64,000 bases of DNA from JBBQVK01 sp038211735 (GCA_038211735.1 JBBQVK010000001.1:434001-498000); one strand, 5' to 3'; counted from the stretch's first letter, positions 46,072 through 56,938 are shown. The notes: generated by a model from the letters alone, not told the origin. Made by a program: numbers and translations.

Positions 46072-46099
46072 GTTATAGAAAGTGTCTTATCAATTGCAA
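46072..46099 (-). promoter_or_regulatory. Putative promoter of the giant gene and its operon
   Basis: On the minus strand TTGCAA, 16 bp, TATAAC lies 43 bp upstream of the ATG at 46029. Apart from this and the divergent promoter at 46285, the 317-bp gap 46030-46346 is AT-rich with nothing else recognised. Confidence 0.45.
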
Positions 46100-46284
46100 T
46101 CTCGAGCGGTTAATTGAGACAGAAATAGACTTTACAAGTGCGTATAAAAGCAGTTTTTATATGAAACTTTTTTTAATTTTCTTTCCGAGATGGGAAAACG
46201 AATCGATTATGTTCATTTTTTGTCCATTTGTGTCTATAAGCGCTATAAATAGGCCTCCAAAAGAGCCAATCCCTAATCAATAAA

Positions 46285-46313
46285 TTGACAGCCCGTCTGC
46301 AATGTTGTATAAT
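46285..46313 (+). promoter_or_regulatory. Perfect consensus sigma-70 promoter
   Basis: TTGACA, exactly 17 bp, TATAAT, lying 33 bp before the ATG at 46347. It is the only exact match to consensus noticed in the window. Confidence 0.85.
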
Positions 46314-46346
46314 AAGGTAGCAATATTTATCTATTACAATTCCGGA

Positions 46347-48197
46347 ATGGGAAACGATTGAAAAGAAAATTCTCCTAGTTCATATGAAGCACAAATATGA
46401 AATAGTAAATATAAAGATCAGTTAAAAGATCTTGAGCAAGACTCTACACTTCATGCACTTCAAAATGAAGTAACAAGTAACATTGAAGCTACTCCACAAT
46501 GGGAAGAAATTCACATTAGGATAAATGAGATTGATACCGTTGTGAATTACGATGCACAGAAGTTGCAGAAAGATTATATTAGAATTCCTTTTATGGTATG
46601 ACCAAATACACAAAGTCCATCTTCGCTATTTTCTTCGCCACTCAACTTTTCAATACCCAAAAGTTTTTTCAAACAATTACCAGCAGATCTAAATACTGAT
46701 TTTTATTTATCACGTACGCTGTCGCCTGAAGAAAGAGAAAACTTTGATCTACTCATTATAAAACTGTATGCGGGATATAAAGAATTTTTCGTTAATTCAA
46801 AATCAACACCTGCCGAGGCAGGGATTAAAAAATCAGCGACTATAGAGAATGAATCATCTAGTAATTCCACATTACAAGTAGAAGAGTTTATTGAAGATCC
46901 TTATCCTATATCGCCAAATACAGAAGTTGCTGCTCAAGAGGCTGTTACAGAACCTAAGCTTACCTCATGAGAAATAGGCCAACGCTACTTCGGCGCACAA
47001 TTTAATCTTCCTTCACAAAATTATCTTACTATATCTGACGGAATATCGAAAGAGGTCAGCATAAACAATCTTCTTGTTCCTGGCTATAAAGTTATAAAAA
47101 TTAAAACCGCACAAGGCGAAGAAATGAAAGCGCGACGGAATGGGACGTCATATATTGCATTAGGCGGTGAAAGAAAAGGTCTTGTGCCGATCATCCAAAA
47201 CGGAGATAGTTTTAAGAATATTTCTGACTCCCATGAAATTATCGTAAAGCCTGTCACTGCACTTAAAATGAGCGAAAAGAAAACGTACTGTTTCCTTTTT
47301 GCTACACAGTACACCATCAGTGATCTTATTGCAAATGATCAAGGCGCTATTTTGGTTGATTATGCCAACACTTCCAAGAGCAGTAGTTGAGCCCATGAAG
47401 GTCTTTGGGATAGCAAAGAATGAACCTATATAGATACTACAACCCATAAAAGAATTTTGGTATATGATGGAGTACAAATTAGTAAAGCACATACTAGTGA
47501 TGATCGAATACCTTCTAAAGAGAGCGATAAACTTCAAGATGTATGAAAAAATAATACTGAACAAGAAAAAAGAAAACCTATAGATATAGTCTCACCTCTT
47601 CCACAAAAAGAAGGTAAAGTTACTCCTTTGCCCGTAGACATAAAAAAAGAAAGAATAGATAAGGTCTGAGATTCATTCAGCCCAGACCAACGGCCTGACT
47701 ATACAATCGCATGAGAGTTAACAAGGAATATATTCTGTGAAGGGTTACACAATGTAGAGTCAAATATTAAGTGAGATACATATGGGTATAGTGCAGTTAA
47801 TAACAATACTTGAGCATTAGGCAGATATCAATTTGTTCCGAAACGACACCCCGATTTATTTAAGATCAGTTGAGTAAAAAACAAAGAAGAATTTCTTGCA
47901 TACCCGTCAGCTCAAGAAAAATATATGGATCATCGAATAAGTGATTTGGAAAACCATGCTAAAAATATAGAAAGGACTGCAAGAAAGAAAGCGGAGAAGT
48001 ACAGTCACGCAGAAATCCTTGCGCTTTGTCATTACTTAGGAGCAGGTTGAGCAAAACACTATATAAAAACAGGAGAAATGTTGCCAGACCAAAGAAAAAA
48101 TAATATGGACGTAAGTAACTATTTGAAAACGGTTAATTCAGGCATAGCTGCAGCAACCTCAAAAAGCTCGATAAACAATAGTTTAGCTTCACGTTAA
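46347..48197 (+). CDS. Large protein with C-terminal lysozyme-like (transglycosylase) domain
   Basis: This 616-residue protein has no signal peptide. The N-terminal 250 residues are polar and low in recognisable structure. A central region (FNLPSQNYLTISDG...ALKMSEKKTYCFLFATQYTISDLIANDQG) is beta-rich. The C-terminal 150 residues look like a lysozyme-fold peptidoglycan hydrolase: LHNVESNIKGDTYGYSAVNNNTGALGRYQFVP near residues 467-498, where the Glu of VES is the candidate catalytic acid, followed by KYMDHRI and ALCHYLGAGGAKHYIKTG. It is driven by a perfect consensus promoter. About 13 TGA-Gly codons occur, including GALG. Export would have to be signal-independent. It is divergent from the giant gene. 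Confidence 0.7.
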
Positions 48198-48218
48198 AAA
48201 TATTTTCTAAGTCAATCT

Positions 48219-50813
48219 TTACGGAGCAATAATATCTTCAATTTCTTTCAGTCTTACGAGTGCTTCAATAGGAGTTATTTCATTCAAATCGAGTGCGTCA
48301 AAAATTTTGTAGAGTTGATCGTATTTTTTCTTGTAGGTGTCGTTTATCGCACCAAAATTTAATCACATCTGTGCGGGACGTTTTTTATCTTTCGCTCCTG
48401 ATTCTAAATCAGAAAGAAATTGGGTAGCTAGTTCAATTACAATAGGCGGAATACCTGCAAGTTTTGCAACATCAATTCCATAACTTTTACTTGCTCCTCA
48501 TTTCACTATTTTTTTCAAGAATACTACCTCATGCTTGGTCTCATACACACCCAAACTAAAATTTGTTAATCATTCTAAACTCCCCTCTAGATCAATTAGT
48601 TCATGATAGTGAGTAGCGAATAATGTTTTGCATGACAGTTGTTGACACAGGTAGACAGTAATAGACTTGGCTATTGCAAGCCCATCGTAGGTAGAGGTGC
48701 CTCTACCCAACTCATCCAAAATTATCAATGAACGCTCAGTCGCATTATGTAAAATATTTGCCATCTCAAGCATCTCTGTCATGAAGGTGGATTGATTTTT
48801 TGCTAAGAGATCTCACGATCATACGCGTGCGAATATTCCATCGACCAATCAAATTGTTGCCGACTGTGCAGGAACATACAATCATGCATGAGCTAATAAA
48901 GTAATCAGTGCAGCCTGTCTCAAAAACGTAGATTTACCACCCATGTTAGGACCAGTAATGAGATGGAAAAACTGCGTGGAAGTTAGATGAATATCGTTTG
49001 GAATAAACTGTTCGCTTATAGGGAGATATTTTTCAACCACAGGATGTTTTCCTTTTTCTATAGAAAGATCGTATCTTTGATTGAGTTGTGGTCTACACCA
49101 CTCATGGAGTTGAGCAAAGATAGCGAAACTTGTTGCGACATCCAAACGAGCGATATAGTCGCACAGACTTAAGAACGATTCTGTATATGCTGCCAACTGC
49201 TGAATTACTATTTGCAATAGTTCAGCTTCGCGTTGTTGTAATTGTTCTTTTGCGGAGAAAATTTTGGTTTGTAACTCCTCAAGATAGGTCGACATATAAC
49301 GTTCACCGCCTTTGAGTGTCTGACGGCGGACAAAATCTAGTTCAGGAGTTGTATGATCAAACGACTCTTCAAATGCTTTAATATCTTTTGGTGTAACCTC
49401 GACGAAATAGCCTTGGTTGGTTACGTATTTAAGTTTCAAGTTGGTAAGCTTGGTGGCTGTTACCAAACGTAGGTGATAGGCTAATAGGAGCTCATCAGAA
49501 TGGTAGGCAATCTTGCGTAACTCATCGATTTGTGGATCGTATCCATCAGCTATAAAATCGATATCATCACTCGCGATCTCATCTTTTAAAGAAGAGTTGA
49601 GCACACCATACATACTTTCTATTTGTACTAGCAACTGGTCGGTTCATCCTAAACGTATAATTTCTTGTGAAAAATTAGGAGTACCCTCAAGTATATTTTG
49701 TAAAATATTTCTTAAGTTCTGAGTGCGTAATGCGGATTGTTTGTAGATGATTATCTTTGATCGAAGTTTGGGTAGATCTGGAATAGTTGAAAGAACTCCT
49801 ATACACTCTTTTGCAATAGAACTCTCGCGGATATAGTAGTCGATCTGATCCAAGCGGTCGATGAGTAGTGTTTCGTCGTTGATAGGATGTGAGAGATATT
49901 CGTATAAGAGTCTGCTCCCCATAGCGGTTTTGGTCGTATTTACTACGCCGTACAAAGAATGACTACTTGATCACTCATAGCTTGATTCAAAGATCTCTAA
50001 GTTTTTGATCGTGATTGCATCGAGGTGAACTTTACCTGTAGGAGTAACATGCGTAATCGTATGTATCGTAGATAGTTTTTGCTTTTGCATTTTTTCAATA
50101 TACGAAAATAGTATGCCAATCGCGTTTTTACGACCAGTTTCCAATGCTTCTCCATATCATGACAAACTCGATGTGCCTAATATTTGTTGCAGATAATGGT
50201 CAAGATCGTGCGGACAATCATCGATAGAGATAGTTGCTTCAAGCACTTGGTGGATATACTGTTCTAATTCTTGGCGTTCTGGAAAATCAATATCGACTAT
50301 CACTTCTTTGGGCTGAATACGCGCAAGGCTTTTTAGTAAATTTTCTAAACTATCGAAACTTTGTGTAGAGTAACTACCCAAAGAAAGATCGCCTCGCGCA
50401 AGATGGTAGTTCTGAGACCCAGAGCCAGTGTATGTTATCGCTGCTATGTGCGTAAATAACTGCTCGTCAGTAATATTTGTCCCTGGAGTAATAATACGCG
50501 TCACTTCTCTTGTGACTACCTTACCTGGGATAACTTCTCCTATCTGATCTGCAATAGCGACCTTGTATCCAGACTGAACCAATTTCTGTACATATCTATC
50601 TAGACTATGATGAGGAACTCCCGCCATAGGAATAGGATTTTCGCTTTGTTTGTTTCTTGCTGTAAGTGTAAGATCAAGTTCTTTGTGAGCTATTTTCGCG
50701 TCCTCATAAAACAGTTCATAGAAATCGCCAAGACGGAAAAAAAGAATTGCATCAGTGTGTTGACGCTTAAAATCCATATATTGTTGTTGTGCAGGTGTGA
50801 GAGGTTGTGTCAT
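48219..50813 (-). CDS. mutS: DNA mismatch repair protein MutS
   Basis: This 864-residue protein is of full family length. The N-terminal mismatch-binding domain has RLGDFYELFYEDA (the Phe-x-Glu mismatch motif) followed by LTLTARNK and PMAGVPHHSLDRYV. The ATPase domain has Walker A GPNMGGKSTFLRQAA near residue 622, QSTFMTEMLEMANIL, Walker B LIILDELGRGTSTYDG near 700, and ATHYHEL. TGA codons fall on conserved glycines (AHAGLYVPA, RVGSGDLLAK). MutL is not in the window. Confidence 0.97.
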
Positions 50814-50918
50814 CGTAAAGAACTAGCTAGAACAAGATATATCAATTAATAATTGACTGTATACAGGGTAGAAATGTTAGTTCTCTTTGCAAGGAAAAGG
50901 TACAGAATATTATGCTAT

Positions 50919-51788
50919 CTATCACAAATACTTTTGGAGAATTGCTCTCCTACTAGCTCTCCTAAGCCTTCTTATAGCTATCTCTTTAATCTGGCGGGCC
51001 CTCTCAATCGTTATACCAAGATTATCTCCAATTTCATCTAAAAGATACTTCCTCTCCATCCCAATACCAAAAAACATTTTTAATACGTACGCTTCTCTTT
51101 CTCATAGAGTGCCTAATACAGTTTCAATATCTCTTTGTAGGGATTCTACATTCTTTAGCTCATGGTCTGTAGTACGTTCGTCGCCTCTTTGGTAGGTGTC
51201 TAAGATAGTATTGTTCTCTTCTCCTTCCACAAATGGAGCATCTAAGGAAATATGATAATACTCATTATACATTGCTTCAATGGCTGAATTCTCTGTGATT
51301 TCTAGAGTCTCCGCTAACTCATGGATAGATGGCTCTCTCTCATACTCCTGCTCCAAAGAAGATCTTGCTTTTCTCATTTTTGAAACTTCACCTATTTTAT
51401 TGAGAGGTAATCTAACTACACGACTATTATCTGCTAATGCCTTCAGAATTGACTGACGAATCCGCCATACAGCGTAGGAGATAAACTTGAATCACTTTGT
51501 TTCGTCAAAACGCGTCGCAGCTTTCATGAGTCACGCATTGCCCTCGCTGATAAGATCAGAAAGAGGCATTCACTGATTTTGATATTGTTTTGCGACAGAT
51601 ACAACAAAGCGAAGATTTGCCTTTGCAAGTTCTTCAATGGCTTCAGCATCTCCTGCTCTAATATTTTTAGCTAGCTCTATTTCTCTCTCAGCAGTGAGTA
51701 GGTCAGTTCTACTGATCTCTTGCAAGTATTTTTCCAACGATTGGGATTCTCTCTTCGTAATAGATTTAGTAATTTTAAGTTGTCTCAT
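50919..51788 (-). CDS. rpoD: RNA polymerase sigma-70 factor, primary type
   Basis: This 289-residue protein carries regions 1.2 to 4.2. Region 1.2 is SLEKYLQEISRTDLLTAEREIELAKNI. Region 2 is NLRFVVSVAKQYQNQGMPLSDLISEGNAGLMKAATRFDETKGFKFISYAVWRIRQSI, with three TGA-Gly at conserved positions. Region 3 is NKIGEVSKMRKARSSLEQEY, and region 4 ends in a helix-turn-helix with GITIERARQIKEIAIRRLR. The length fits a short primary sigma factor without region 1.1. The consensus-like promoters seen in the window fit a sigma of this type. Being the primary factor rather than an alternative one is inferred. Confidence 0.9.
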
Positions 51789-51815
51789 GTCGATGCTACA
51801 ATGTATAAATGATAT

Positions 51816-51843
51816 TTTATAAATTATCTTTATCTTATGTCAA
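51816..51843 (-). promoter_or_regulatory. Sigma-70 promoter for the sigma factor gene
   Basis: On the minus strand TTGACA, 16 bp, TATAAA, 28 bp upstream of the ATG at 51788. This is compatible with autoregulation. Confidence 0.7.
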
Positions 51844-51975
51844 GCCTATTAAATACTTAGAATAAATAGTAGTTAGCTCTCGATTTGGTGCTTTTGTTGC
51901 AAAAGGCCATAAGTTTAAGTAGTATCAGCGACACTTGAAGCCGACCACTGTAAATATTTATTATGCAACTGAAAT

Positions 51976-53115
51976 ATGAACTACGACGAAGAATCACTCA
52001 AACAACATGCTGCACATCGTGGTAAGTTAGAAATAAAGTCAAAAGTCCCTTTAGCAAATAAAGACGATCTTTCGATTTATTATACTCCTGGAGTTGCTGC
52101 GCCGTGCCTTGAGATCGCAAAAGATCCTGAAAATGCATACAAATATACACGGAAATGGAATAGTGTCGCTATCGTTTCTGATGGGACGGCAGTACTTGGG
52201 CTTGGGAATATTTGAGGGTTAGCATCACTCCCTGTGATGGAAGGGAAGGCAGTCCTTATGAAAGAGTTTGCAAACATAGATTGTGTTCCTATTGTGCTGG
52301 ACACGCATAATCCCGAAGAGATTATTTCTACAATAAAAAATATCTCACCTGGATTTGGTATGATAGTCTTGGAAGACATCAAAGCCCCCGAATGTTTTCA
52401 TATCGAGGAAGCACTCCGAGATTTGTTACCTATTCCCGTGTTTCACGACGATCAACATGGAACAGCAATTGTAGTGTTAGCGGCGCTAATAAACGCGTTG
52501 AAGCTTGCAGAGAAGATGTCTGATCACGTAAAGATTGTGATGACAGGAGCAGGCGCTGCAGGAATAGCTATAGCAAAACTACTCCATACCTATGGCGCAA
52601 CAAATATCATCATGGTCGATACTCACGGTGCAATTTATGAAGGAAAAGAAAATCTCAATACATACAAAAAAACTGTAAGTCTCTATAACAAAAACAATGA
52701 ACGCTGATCACTTCAAGATGTTATCAAATGAGCAGATATTTTTATTGGTGTCAGTCAACCAAATATTCTCACCCAAGCGGATGTGAAAAATATGAACGAA
52801 AAATCTATAGTTCTCGCTTTAGCGAATCCAAACCCTGAAATCACCCACGAAGAAGCGATGGCATGAGGCGCCTTCATCTATGGCTCAGGAAGAAGCGACA
52901 TCCCCAACCAAATCAACAATCTTCTAGCTTTCCCAGGTGTCATAAGGGGTGCTCTCGACAGCAGAATCGTCAACATAACCGAAGAACACCAAATCGCGGC
53001 AGCTGAAGCTCTAGCGGCTTATATTCAAACTCCTACTGTCGACTGACTACTTCCAAATCCTTTGGACAAAGGAGTTACGATAGCAGTGGCGAAGGCTATG
53101 AATACAATCTCTTAG
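51976..53115 (+). CDS. NAD(P)-dependent malic enzyme
   Basis: This 379-residue protein is of the short bacterial malic enzyme type. It has the family start (HRGKLEIKSKVPL, IYYTPGVAAPC), TAVLGLGNIGGLASLPVMEGKAVLMKEFANID, the metal/substrate motif VFHDDQHGTAIVVLAALINALKL, the dinucleotide-binding loop IVMTGAGAAGIAIAKLL, and VLALANPNPEI. It decarboxylates malate to pyruvate and may link the few carbon reactions of a reduced metabolism. Five TGA codons are read as Gly. It is convergent with the reverse transcriptase gene, 16 bp away. Confidence 0.95.
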
Positions 53116-53131
53116 TATTCGAAATAATTTT

Positions 53132-55162
53132 CTACTCGTCATCATTTTCTCCGTAGTTTCCATCTCCCTATTCAACCTCCTCATTTACTGCTCACTCGTC
53201 TTCTATTTTAGGGAAAGGAATATTTTCATAGTCGCGATAGTGCATAGCAGTTTCATTGAATCTCATTTCGTTTATTTTCTTCCCAAATGCAGAATCATCA
53301 CTCTCATTATAAACTGTTAACATTTCATACTCTTCTTCCAATGGTTGGAATAATCCATTCATATCCCACCACCTTTCTTTTACCTGTTTGTGTCGGAAGA
53401 GCAATTCCCTAGGTGGATTACGCTCTCCATAGACATGGAGAATACGTCATCGTATTCATTGGATTTTGGCTTTTATATGTTCTACATCTACTCTACCATT
53501 GATAATAAATTCTCTATACATTCTATCTTTAGCAAGTCGGTCTTTTTCTTGAGTAGGCGCTTGATTGAGTAGTTTGAAAATGTTAATGTACTCATTGCGT
53601 TTGGTCGAATGTAACATCCTTTCGCCCTCCTCGTTGAACGCGACACCGGTAATTACTCTTAGGTTTGCACTTGATGGTGTTCGCTTTTTGGTCTTTTCAT
53701 AATTCACATACCATCACTCATTCGCAAGAATATCTAATATGGTTTCTGACAACTTCTCAATAGTATGGCCTGTTGGTCTAATGTAGTATCTAATAGAAAG
53801 CTTGTGTAATTCGCCAATAACTTGGTAAATTGCACTATACATATCGTCTTGGAAATCTTCTTGCCCTTTTCTTTTGAAGGTGTGTTTTTGTTTTAAGATC
53901 TCCAATCTAGCAATAATTCATTTAAGAAACTTTTGATAAAGGTCTCATTCTTGGATGTTACTAAAGGTCAATCATGACGTAATAATCGCATGCAAGAAAT
54001 CCCTAATTTGTAAAAGATGATCAAGTTTTTTTTGATCAAAGTCGTTATCTATATCAGCAAGATCGCTCTTTAATTCTGGCAGAAACTGGCTCATAACAAT
54101 CTGAGCATTTGGATGACGCTTAAGATCAGCAAGTTTGAGAGTTCCTTTCTTTACTTCCTCAATAAGAGGCTGATAGTACCTATGAAATTCGAAGAGATCT
54201 GGTCTATTTTCTACCGAATCAACTAGGGAAAGTTGCCCTTTTGATAATTTAACTTTACGAGGTCTTCCGCGTTTTTTGGGTCATTCGATTCTTTCCTGTT
54301 CTATAGATTCACGTTTCTTTCGTTTATCTAATATAATTTCATACTCATACAAATGTTCTCGCGCATCGAAAAGTGCTTCTATCTTCCATTTATAGTCACG
54401 ATAAATAGTAATCAATGGCGCTATCGTATCGTTCGCAGCAAAACTTACAGCAATATCATCTTTATATCTTGTATAACGTGCATTGAGAAAATATGATTGC
54501 GTTTCTATATATTTTTGGACTTTTTCATCTGTCTTTGCAAAGACAATATTTATTATTTTGTCGCTCGTATTCACTCATTGGGGAAGTTGATTATTGAACA
54601 TAGTAAGGAACACAACGCAGCGTAACAATTCTTCTTTATCTCCCTGTGCAAGGGTTGGGAATCGCAAAGAAAGCGGCTTAAGTAAGGCTCCTCTGACATT
54701 CTCCAATACTCTGGCAGCGGTTACACTAGGGTATGCGTTTTGCACATCCATTGTGGTTAAATAGAGGTTGAACCTATGTGGCTCGGCATGATTCTCTGGG
54801 CTATCTCATTTCTTACCTCATGTAGATTTTAATGATACAGGAACAACGTCTAATCTTTTATAAATTCCATTTTGCGCTTTTTGTAAATCAATATTTGGTG
54901 TCGCAAGATCTCTATATTTATTTTTCTCTAATTTTTTACGATTGTAGTATCAGAAATGCGTAACTCTTTCTTTTACGTCATGGATTGTTTTGGAGTAGAC
55001 TAAATTATGTTCAGCTTCATGGCATCTTGTATACAAGGCACGAAGGAGTTCTGTCTTGGTACAATCACAAAAAGTTGCCAACGAACCGAAAAGTATTTCG
55101 TTATGACGAAGTTGGTCAATTTTCTGTATATCGAACAGATCTCTTTCTGATTTGATTGCCAT
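53132..55162 (-). CDS. Retron-like reverse transcriptase with a long palm-thumb insertion
   Basis: This 676-residue protein has RT motifs in order: TTMDVQNAYPSVTAARV (motif A, catalytic Asp139), LPQGVNTSDKIINIVFAKTDEKV (residues 193-215, motif B, usually LPQG.PTSP) and YTRYKDDIAVSF (motif C, YKDD at 233-236). Then, after about 245 residues without a recognised domain, comes LRVITGVAFNEEGERML (ITG at 504-506), which matches the VTG segment of retron thumbs. The C-terminus is very acidic. A promoter (TTGACA, 16 bp, TATTAT) lies just upstream, and a structured RNA block lies behind it at 55231-55661. This supports a retron or an unclassified RT. All fragments are in one frame. No maturase or integrase domain was seen. 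Confidence 0.82.
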
Positions 55163-55188
55163 GATCTACTACGAAGATAAGATAATGT

Positions 55189-55216
55189 ATAATATATCTT
55201 ATAACACTATTGTCAA
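55189..55216 (-). promoter_or_regulatory. Promoter of the reverse transcriptase gene
   Basis: On the minus strand TTGACA, 16 bp, TATTAT, ending 27 bp before the ATG at 55162. It begins after the terminator at 55231, so the RT can be transcribed separately from the upstream RNA. Confidence 0.65.
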
Positions 55217-55230
55217 CATGATTTCAAGCA

Positions 55231-55258
55231 AGAAAAAGACCCATTAGAATTCTAATGA
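55231..55258 (-). terminator. Terminator ending the structured RNA
   Basis: CATTAGAATTCTAATG is a perfect 16-bp palindrome at 55242-55257, followed on the minus strand by GGTCTTTTTCTT. Confidence 0.65.
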
Positions 55259-55661
55259 GCTTTTGCACTTTTCATTCTGTTGCATTGCTGCAACTCTCTT
55301 TCTTATACTCTGTATCTTAGATAAAGACACAAAACTTCGAAAGAATCTTCATAAGTCTTTTTCCCTTCGTAAAAGTAGAAGGACGTATTATTCAACCCAA
55401 AACGGCAACAAGGCAGAACAGTAAGAGTTCTGAAGCTCCGAAGGAGCCGTGGGGCGAATATCCTCTACTCTCAGGAAAAGCTATCTTACAAAGATAACCC
55501 GCGACATCAGTTCCTCAGAACTGAATATCGCCTCCTGATAAGCGCATTTTACGCGCTTCATGACGTCTAAGTGCCTTGGTTATGCTATCTACTTAAAGAA
55601 CCACGTAACTGTACAAAAAAACGGTGTACTTGTAAGTACTCGAATCGGATACGAAAGCAAG
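55231..55661 (-). ncRNA. Structured non-coding RNA upstream of the reverse transcriptase
   Basis: No gene is seen in the 716-bp gap before the RT. On the minus strand at least eight hairpins occur in a row. Their arms are GTACTT/AAGTAC (55628-55641), GCGC/GCGC (about 55542), GCGA..CAGTTC/GAACTG..TCGC (55501-55530), TATCTT/AAGATA (about 55482), GCTCC/GGAGC (55434-55446), CAGAAC/GTTCTG (55415-55433), CCTTC/GAAGG (55363-55382) and GTTGCA/TGCAAC with a GCAA loop (55279-55294). It ends in a terminator. A promoter candidate (TTGATA, 17 bp, TATTTA) is at 55668-55696. Hallmarks of RNase P RNA, tmRNA and SRP RNA were looked for and not found. It may be the RNA template (msr-msd) of the RT, but this is not shown. 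Confidence 0.6.
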
Positions 55662-55729
55662 AGGATCTAAATAATTCCCAATAGTAGGCATATCAACTAG
55701 CTTTTCTCGACTTTCGCAAGAGCAACTTT

Positions 55730-55758
55730 TTGCGATTTTTGTCATTTGCCGATATACT
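55730..55758 (+). promoter_or_regulatory. Sigma-70 promoter for the gene at 55879
   Basis: TTGCGA, exactly 17 bp, TATACT. It gives a leader of about 115 nt before the ATG at 55879 and points away from the RT. Confidence 0.65.
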
Positions 55759-55878
55759 ATAGTTGCGTGTCCTTAATGGGTAAAGAAAAAGCGAAGTCCT
55801 GACTCAAAGGATCTCTATATAGATGATTGTAAGGATAAATGACATGTAGAATAGTTTTATGATTGTATAAATTCAAAA

Positions 55879-56394
55879 ATGAATCTTGAGAAAAAAGTAC
55901 GTCATCCAATAGTTAATTGAGCACACAAAATCGAAGGAGCTGCTCAGACGCTTTTTGACTACATCGCAAATTCTTGAGTAAAAACTTGGGATGATGGGTA
56001 TCGAAGGTACCACGAAAGAACTTGAGCTACTTTCAATGGGATGGATACATGGTCTGGGAAGTTCATGATAAGAGACAGTTTTGAAAACCTAAAAGTGCTT
56101 GAAGAAAAACTCTTATCTTTTATGAAAACGAAACAGATCGATGCATTCAAACTAAAGAATGAAACGTCTCCTATCATAGAAGAATATAGGAATCTCCCGC
56201 CACCATTGTGTGTCTACTGCAAAGCAAGGAAAAGAGACCGTCTTGCAGAATTATTGAAAAAACTAGTGACTGACGGCAAAAAATTCGAGCGGTTAGACAA
56301 CGAAAGTTCTTATTTGTGAGATGTGATCAAAAATGAGAAAATAGTTCGTCAATACGATCAGCCTACAGATCAACCCATTGAAAAAGACAAATAG
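55879..56394 (+). CDS. Hypothetical protein divergent from the RT locus
   Basis: This 171-residue soluble, basic protein is not recognised. It begins NLEKKVRHPIVNGAHKIEGAAQTLFDYIANSG. It has an amphipathic helix (ENLKVLEEKLLSFMKTKQIDAFKLK) and one CVYC motif (LPPPLCVYCKARKRDRLAEL) that could contribute to a zinc site but lacks a visible second pair. Six TGA codons are Gly. It shares the intergenic region with the structured RNA and the RT. A link to the RT system is only positional. Confidence 0.6.
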
Positions 56395-56418
56395 TAAATT
56401 TATCTATACGTATATCTC

Positions 56419-56700
56419 ATGAAAGCATTTAGAAACAAAAAAGACAGAAAAAAATTTGATAAGGTAACCTATATCGCTGCGGTCGTATGACCATTCCTTA
56501 CGATCCCGCAAATCGTAGAGATTTATACGACGCACATCGTAGCAGGGATCAATCTTATGACTCGATCATTTTGGATTTGAACATCTGCAGTCCGGGCAGT
56601 CCATGCATATCAACACAAAGATAAAGCGCTTGTGTTCAACGCGGTTGTCTTTTTCATAACAGAAGTAATAGTAGTAGCTGGAATAGTTATGTATTCATAA
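56419..56700 (+). CDS. SemiSWEET / PQ-loop small membrane protein
   Basis: This 93-residue protein has three hydrophobic helices after a basic start. The first helix carries the PQ motif (YIAAVVGPFLTIPQIVEIYTT), then VAGINLMTRSFWIGTSAV and a last helix VFNAVVFFITEVIVVAGIVMY. This is the layout of SemiSWEETs, which dimerise to move sugars or other small solutes. Two TGA codons are read as Gly. It lies 24 bp after the hypothetical gene and may be in its operon. The substrate is unknown. Confidence 0.75.
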
Positions 56701-56741
56701 AAAAGCATATTAGGTTTAGAAAACGATGAAAAGGAAGCAAC

Positions 56742-56825
56742 GACCAGAAAGTGGCGACCAGAAAGTGGTGGCTAGAAAGTGACGACCAGAAAGTGGCGGC
56801 TAGGAAGCGATTGCCAGAAAGGGAT
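56742..56825. repeat. 14-bp tandem repeat, six units
   Basis: Units of the form GACCAGAAAGTGGC (variants GGCTAGAAAGTGAC, TGCCAGAAAGGGAT) are repeated six times exactly in phase. It lies between the SemiSWEET-like and SLH-cupredoxin genes. It has no convincing ORF on either strand. Confidence 0.85.
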
Positions 56826-56888
56826 GAAATGAGAAACCGTGGATTAGCAAATACTCCCTCTAATAAATCCTCTTGCATTAGATTCTAG

Positions 56889-56922
56889 AAAATCCTATCA
56901 TTCATCTGACAGGGTTTTTTAA
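56889..56922 (+). terminator. Probable terminator
   Basis: ATCCTATC pairs with GACAGGGT (one mismatch, one wobble) and is followed by TTTTTT. It lies 17 bp before the next gene. Confidence 0.55.
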
Positions 56923-56938
56923 TTTTGTATGGAGTAAC

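Noticed and set aside
53132..55661. Diversity-generating retroelement.
   Set aside because: The RT lacks the LGxxxSQ-type motif and I saw no template/variable repeat pair nearby; a near-repeat search across the genome would settle it.
55231..55661. RNase P RNA, tmRNA or SRP RNA.
   Set aside because: The conserved GAGGAAAGTCC segment, the tRNA-like ends of tmRNA and the GGAAGG SRP loop were not found on either strand.
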